The notes under the pieces are model-generated. The model was not told the DNA's origin. It did not search any database and worked only from the letters and a program-made list of their open reading frames with translations. Positions 12,765-16,168 of a stretch of 16,168 bases of DNA are shown here, in pieces. The position numbers and the translations under genes were made by a program. Source of the stretch: Microscillaceae bacterium (GTDB taxonomy: Bacteria > Bacteroidota > Bacteroidia > Cytophagales > Microscillaceae). Within the stretch, counting starts at the first letter, position 1, and every line of letters starts with the position of its first letter. The stretch lies in contig DMHB01000375.1 in NCBI GenBank assembly GCA_003449595.1, positions 1-16,168 on the forward strand. The letters run 5' to 3'.

Positions 12765-15527
12765 TTAACTGAAGGCTTTGGCAATAAGTTCTGCTTGCTC
12801 TTTGGCGTGTACTTTGGCATAGCCCGTAGCAGGCGAAGCACTGGCTTTGCGCGCTATGACACTGATGGCGTCGTAAGTATATACTCTATGAATATAACCC
12901 CAGGCACCCATATTTTCAGGTTCTTCTTGCACCCACACCACTTTAGCCTTGCTGTTGTATTTCGAAATTTCGAAGTGTACTGCCTTCGTAGGGAATGGGT
13001 GTAATTGCTCGATACGAATGATGGCAATATCCTTTCTTTCATTTTTCTCTTGCTCTTCCAACAAATCATAGTACATCTTACCAGAGCAGAGCAAAATCTT
13101 GGTTACTTTCTTAGGATCAACATAAGTATCGCCGATGACTTCTTTGAATTGCCCCTGGGTAAATTCAGATATAGAAGAAACTACTTTAGGATGGCGCAAC
13201 AACGATTTAGGCGACATCACAATCAAAGGTTTGCGGAACTCCCACGCCAATTGACGGCGCAACAGGTGAAAGAAGTTAGAAGGCTGCGTGATATTCGCCA
13301 CTACCATATTGTATTCGGCGGCAAGCTGCAAAAATCGCTCAGGGCGTGCATTAGAGTGTTCAGGACCTTGGCCTTCATAGCCATGTGGCAACAGCATGAC
13401 CATCCCATTCATTTTATGCCATTTGCTTTCAGAGGCCGCAATAAATTGGTCAATCATCGTCTGCGTTCCGTTAGCAAAATCGCCAAATTGGGCTTCCCAA
13501 ATCACCAAAGCGTTTGGATTGGCCATCGCATAGCCAAATTCAAATCCGGCAACGCCATATTCTGACAGCAAAGAGTTGTAAATACGAAAACGCTCCTGCT
13601 TTTCGGCGATGTAATCCAAGCTGCTATACGATTCATTGGTTTCTGAATCGCGAAGCACAGCGTGACGGTGCGAAAAAGTACCACGTTGCACGTCTTGTCC
13701 ACTCATCCGGACGATCTTATTTTCCAACAAAATCGACCCATACGCCAGTAATTCGGCACTGGCCCAATTCAACATTTTGTCTTTGAAGAACATTTTATCA
13801 CGGTCTTCAATCAATTTGCTGATTTGCTTCAAAGGCTTGAACCCTTTCGGGATGCGGATAAGCGCTTGCGCTATTTGGTCAATCATTTCCTGACTAATAC
13901 CGGTTTCAGGCGATTTATCAAAATCGGGCGGGGTCGAGTGGCGCAGTTGCTCCCACTGTTCTTCCAAAGGCTGAAACTTATACGGCAGCGCTTGTTGCTT
14001 CACCATATTGAGGCGGTCTTGCAGCAATTGGCGAAACTCTTCGTCCATCGACTTGGCCAGGTTGGCATCGGCTTCGCCCAACGTGAGTAACTTTTGGTTA
14101 TAAATTTCCCTTGGGTTCTGGTGCTTCGAGATAATGTTGTATAGCTTGGGTTGTGTAAACCGTGGCTCATCCGATTCATTGTGGCCGTGCTTGCGGTAGC
14201 ATACCATATCAATGAAAATATCGCGGTTAAATTTCTCTCTAAATTCTACTGCCAATTTTGATACAAACACCACAGCTTCCGGATCATCTCCGTTCACGTG
14301 GAAAACCGGCGCATCAATTACCTTGGCCACATCGGTACAGTAAATACTGGAGCGTGCATCTTCAAAATCGGTAGTAAAACCTACTTGGTTGTTGATTACA
14401 AAGTGGATAGTACCGCCGGTATAATACCCTTCCAATTTCGACATTTGGGCTACTTCATATACAATGCCTTGGCCGGCCACAGCTGCATCGCCGTGGATGA
14501 GAATGGGTACAATTTTATCTACATCACCGCCATACAAACTATCGCATTTGGCACGCACATAGCCTTCAACCACCGGATTAACTGCTTCTAAGTGCGAAGG
14601 ATTGGGGCAAAGTTGTAGGTTGATGCGGTTGCCCGAAGGTGTTTCCACCTCGCTCGAAAAACCCATATGGTATTTTACATCCCCATCGCCCATTGTACTA
14701 TCTTGGGGCACATTGCCTTCAAATTCGTTGAAAACGTCTTCGTAGGTCTTATTCATAATATTGACCAGCACATTCAAACGACCACGATGCGCCATACCAA
14801 TTACAGCCTCTTCGGTGCCCAACTCAGCAGCACGGTTGATGATGGCATCCAAAGCCGGAATGGTAGTTTCGGCTCCTTCTAACGAAAATCGTTTTTGGCC
14901 TACATATTTCGTATGTAAGAAATTCTCAAATACAACCGCTTCGTTGAGTTTTTTCAAGATACGCTTAGCGCCATCAGCCGTCGGGCGGAAGGTGGTGGCT
15001 TCGTGTTCTATTTTATGGCGTAACCATTGGATAACCTCCGGCTCGCGGATATACATATACTCGAAGCCAATGCTGCCTTCATATACTTGTTTCAGCCGCT
15101 CCACAATGTTGCGTAAAGCAGCAGGCTCGCCAAACAAAGCACGACCCGACTCAAAAACAGTGTCTAAATCTTGGTCGGCAAGGTCGAAATAGTGTAAATC
15201 CAGCATAGCGCGCCGGTCTTTGCGTTCGCGCACCGGGTTGGTTTTGGCTTTTAAGTGGCCGCGGGTACGGTAGGCATAAATCAAGTTGCGCACTTTGACC
15301 TCTTTGCGGATTTTGTCAAACCCGACGGCTGCCCCTGAAGTGGCCGCACCATTGGTGGCAGTGGTAGTATGCCCGTTTTTCCCATTGGCGAAGGTCAGAG
15401 AAAATTCAAAACCTTCGAAAAAACGTTGCCAGCTTTCATCTACCGAGCTGGGGTTCGCTTGGTAGGCGCGGTAAAGTTCGTCCACATACGAGCTATCCGC
15501 ATTAGCGATATATGAAAATTTGTCCAT
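12765..15527 (-). CDS. sucA: 2-oxoglutarate dehydrogenase E1 component
   Basis: SucA is the thiamine-diphosphate enzyme that decarboxylates 2-oxoglutarate and succinylates the lipoyl arm of SucB in the TCA cycle. The 920-residue protein starts with the E2-binding helix typical of the family (SSYVDELYRAYQANP, then VDESWQRFFEGF). A short Thr/Ala/Gly linker follows (about 49-68). VRNLIYAYRTRGHLKAKTNP (79-98) is the conserved start of the catalytic part. Further landmarks are IGMAHRGRLNVLVN (243-256), LCPNPSHLEAVNPVVEGY (306-323), the ThDP/Mg motif HGDAAVAGQG (345-354) through INNQVGF (378-384), and YRKHGHNESDEP (444-455). The C-terminal transketolase-like end has EEPENMGAWGYI (868-879). Length is close to E. 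coli SucA (933). The ATG at 15527 is supported by the conserved N-terminus. It is the first gene of a sucA-sucB transcript; sucCD and lpd are not adjacent within this window. Confidence 0.96.
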   Translation of the reverse strand: MDKFSYIANADSSYVDELYRAYQANPSSVDESWQRFFEGFEFSLTFANGKNGHTTTATNGAATSGAAVGFDKIRKEVKVRNLIYAYRTRGHLKAKTNPVRERKDRRAMLDLHYFDLADQDLDTVFESGRALFGEPAALRNIVERLKQVYEGSIGFEYMYIREPEVIQWLRHKIEHEATTFRPTADGAKRILKKLNEAVVFENFLHTKYVGQKRFSLEGAETTIPALDAIINRAAELGTEEAVIGMAHRGRLNVLVNIMNKTYEDVFNEFEGNVPQDSTMGDGDVKYHMGFSSEVETPSGNRINLQLCPNPSHLEAVNPVVEGYVRAKCDSLYGGDVDKIVPILIHGDAAVAGQGIVYEVAQMSKLEGYYTGGTIHFVINNQVGFTTDFEDARSSIYCTDVAKVIDAPVFHVNGDDPEAVVFVSKLAVEFREKFNRDIFIDMVCYRKHGHNESDEPRFTQPKLYNIISKHQNPREIYNQKLLTLGEADANLAKSMDEEFRQLLQDRLNMVKQQALPYKFQPLEEQWEQLRHSTPPDFDKSPETGISQEMIDQIAQALIRIPKGFKPLKQISKLIEDRDKMFFKDKMLNWASAELLAYGSILLENKIVRMSGQDVQRGTFSHRHAVLRDSETNESYSSLDYIAEKQERFRIYNSLLSEYGVAGFEFGYAMANPNALVIWEAQFGDFANGTQTMIDQFIAASESKWHKMNGMVMLLPHGYEGQGPEHSNARPERFLQLAAEYNMVVANITQPSNFFHLLRRQLAWEFRKPLIVMSPKSLLRHPKVVSSISEFTQGQFKEVIGDTYVDPKKVTKILLCSGKMYYDLLEEQEKNERKDIAIIRIEQLHPFPTKAVHFEISKYNSKAKVVWVQEEPENMGAWGYIHRVYTYDAISVIARKASASPATGYAKVHAKEQAELIAKAFS

Positions 15528-15557
15528 TTCTTATAAAATCTAATAGGCTTATTGTAG

Positions 15558-15565
15558 CAAAAGTA
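15558..15565 (-). promoter_or_regulatory. Candidate -7 promoter box for sucAB
   Basis: On the minus strand this reads TACTTTTG, an exact TAnnTTTG match, ending 30 bases before the sucA ATG. A clear TTTG at -33 is not seen; the upstream DNA is a run of T and A. The box fits a single promoter for both suc genes. Confidence 0.5.
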
Positions 15566-15598
15566 ATCAAAAAAAAGTCAGTTTGTTTAATTTTTTTT

Positions 15599-15616
15599 CC
15601 AAAAAAGCCCTTGGCT
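15599..15616 (-). terminator. Weak candidate terminator after the HxlR-type gene
   Basis: On the minus strand AGCC (15616-15613) pairs with GGCT (15609-15606) with a 3-base loop, followed by six Ts (15606-15601). The stem is short. It lies just downstream of the HxlR-type gene stop and upstream of the sucA promoter box. Confidence 0.35.
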
Positions 15617-15627
15617 CTCTCATTCTA

Positions 15628-16032
15628 TTAGGTTTTCAAAGGACTATTGGCCAACCGATTGGCTTCTTGGTTGGTAGTTTGCATACGGTCTTGAAAAATG
15701 ACGTGGTTACGCAAGGCCGCCCCCCAATCGTGTAGGGCTTCCAAAATATTGCCCAACGTCATCCCAAAAGGGGTAATGGCATATTCGACGGTTACCGGCG
15801 AGGTGTCGAACACTGTCCGTTTTACTAAGTGGCTCATTTCCAACTCTTTCAGCTCTTTAGAAAGCATTTTAGGGGTGATGCCGTCTATTTCGCGCAACAG
15901 TTCTTTGAAACGTCGCTTGCCAAACATCAACGTTGTGATGATCGGAATTTTCCATTTGCCATTGATGACCTCTAATGCATCGCGGATGGCTTTTAGCCTT
16001 TTGGGGCATTCTTGTTGGGCGCCTTTTAGCAT
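15628..16032 (-). CDS. HxlR/YodB-family winged-helix transcriptional regulator
   Basis: This 134-residue DNA-binding protein is almost entirely one HxlR-type winged-helix domain. It contains CPKRLKAIRDALEVINGKWK (9-28), the GKRRFKELLREIDGITPKML recognition-helix region (38-57), LSKELKELEMSHLVKRTVF (57-75), and the wing and end SPVTVEYAITPFGMTLGNIL (78-97) and LHDWG (100-104). Family members such as YodB, HypR and HxlR sense electrophiles, oxidants or metabolites and often use the conserved N-terminal Cys, here C9. The ATG at 16032 gives the usual short N-terminus. An in-frame TTG at 16068 would add 12 residues (MRKLLNLKFYLF) and is less likely. HxlR regulators usually control a divergent oxidoreductase, reductase or efflux gene. 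A divergent gene does start at the window edge, but its identity is not visible. Residues after about 110 are polar and not conserved-looking. Confidence 0.92.
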   Translation of the reverse strand: MLKGAQQECPKRLKAIRDALEVINGKWKIPIITTLMFGKRRFKELLREIDGITPKMLSKELKELEMSHLVKRTVFDTSPVTVEYAITPFGMTLGNILEALHDWGAALRNHVIFQDRMQTTNQEANRLANSPLKT

Positions 16033-16070
16033 AAAAAGATAGAATTTAAGGTTTAGCAGTTTCCTCAAGT

Positions 16071-16143
16071 ATACCGGTATCCTTTAGGAAACCAGTAACT
16101 TTTGTATAGCAAATATAGCTACATTTGTATCAATCTTAACAAA
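16071..16143. promoter_or_regulatory. Divergent control region between the HxlR-type regulator and the next gene
   Basis: A perfect 10-bp palindrome ATACCGGTAT lies at 16071-16080 in the leader of the regulator gene. On the minus strand TATATTTG (16117-16110) is an exact -7 box with a TTTG 22 bases upstream (16143-16140). On the plus strand TACATTTG (16120-16127) is an exact -7 box, with a TTTG 15 bases upstream (16101-16104), slightly short. TTTGTAT occurs twice (16101-16107, 16124-16130) and TATAGC twice (16105-16110, 16114-16119), so the two promoters and the possible regulator sites overlap. Confidence 0.55.
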
Positions 16144-16162
16144 ACCCTTAATTTTTTGATTT

Positions 16163-16168
16163 ATGGCA
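16163..16168 (+). CDS. Start of a divergent gene cut off by the window end
   Basis: ATG GCA at the very end of the window follows an A/T-rich leader and lies 35 bases after a full TAnnTTTG box. Only two codons are visible, so no product can be named. Its divergent position next to an HxlR-type regulator suggests that it is the regulated target, often a reductase or oxidoreductase in this family's neighbourhoods. Confidence 0.5.

Noticed and set aside
12689..12841. In-frame N-terminal extension of sucB overlapping the end of sucA
   Set aside because: The extra 51 residues do not resemble a lipoyl-domain start and run through the sucA 3' end and the hairpin. MSLEIKIPNVAESI at 12688 is the standard E2 N-terminus.
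13005..13565. 186-codon + strand open frame opposite sucA
   Set aside because: It lies wholly over conserved sucA catalytic sequence. The translation is rich in Arg, His and Gln with no domain.
1..16168. A novel defence, mobile or biosynthetic system
   Set aside because: Apart from the small lipoprotein, the complete genes fall into recognised families of core metabolism, transport, envelope or regulation. No repeat array, integrase, transposase, toxin pair or biosynthetic cluster was seen.

Overview
The window looks like ordinary chromosomal DNA from a member of the Bacteroidota, most likely a Cytophagia-like lineage (phylum fairly sure, class tentative). Several upstream regions carry the phylum's -7 promoter box TAnnTTTG. 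Start codons follow A/T-rich leaders with no Shine-Dalgarno sequence. The protein types also fit: a secreted DUF2147 protein, a TolB-like propeller joined to an outer-membrane barrel, and a 2-oxoglutarate dehydrogenase E2 with two lipoyl domains. I see no rRNA, tRNA, insertion sequence, CRISPR array or prophage gene. No gene-free stretch exceeds about 185 bases.

Layout. Bases 1-1042 hold the 3' part of a family-4 glycosyltransferase, cut by the window edge. Next is a POT-family proton-coupled peptide transporter (1184-2566, +) with its own promoter. It converges, across a strong shared terminator, on a zinc-free quinone-oxidoreductase-like dehydrogenase (2649-3668, -). A secreted DUF2147 protein follows (3852-4292, +). 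After a hairpin that appears to carry a promoter box in its loop comes a tight three-gene + strand group: an FAD-dependent oxidoreductase (4363-5436), a 1079-residue outer-membrane protein (5467-8706) and an inositol-monophosphatase-family enzyme (8728-9543).

The tRNA uridine hydroxylase gene trhO (9568-10521, -) converges on that group. It is divergent from a small Lys/Glu-rich putative lipoprotein (10702-11007, +). Two adjacent terminators separate the lipoprotein from the sucA-sucB operon (15527 down to 11138, -), which encodes E1 and E2 of 2-oxoglutarate dehydrogenase in the TCA cycle. An HxlR-type regulator (15628-16032, -) lies beyond it. Its control region, with a perfect 10-bp palindrome and short repeats, is shared with a divergent gene whose first two codons end the window.

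Most genes are housekeeping or conserved accessory functions, and I found no clear new multi-gene system. The points most worth a second look are the three-part outer-membrane protein with a degenerate metallopeptidase-like N-terminus, the terminator-like hairpin between sucA and sucB, the promoter box inside a terminator loop before the FAD oxidoreductase, and the HxlR control region. Several genes have in-frame TTG codons upstream. I used the downstream ATG where it gives a proper signal peptide or family N-terminus.
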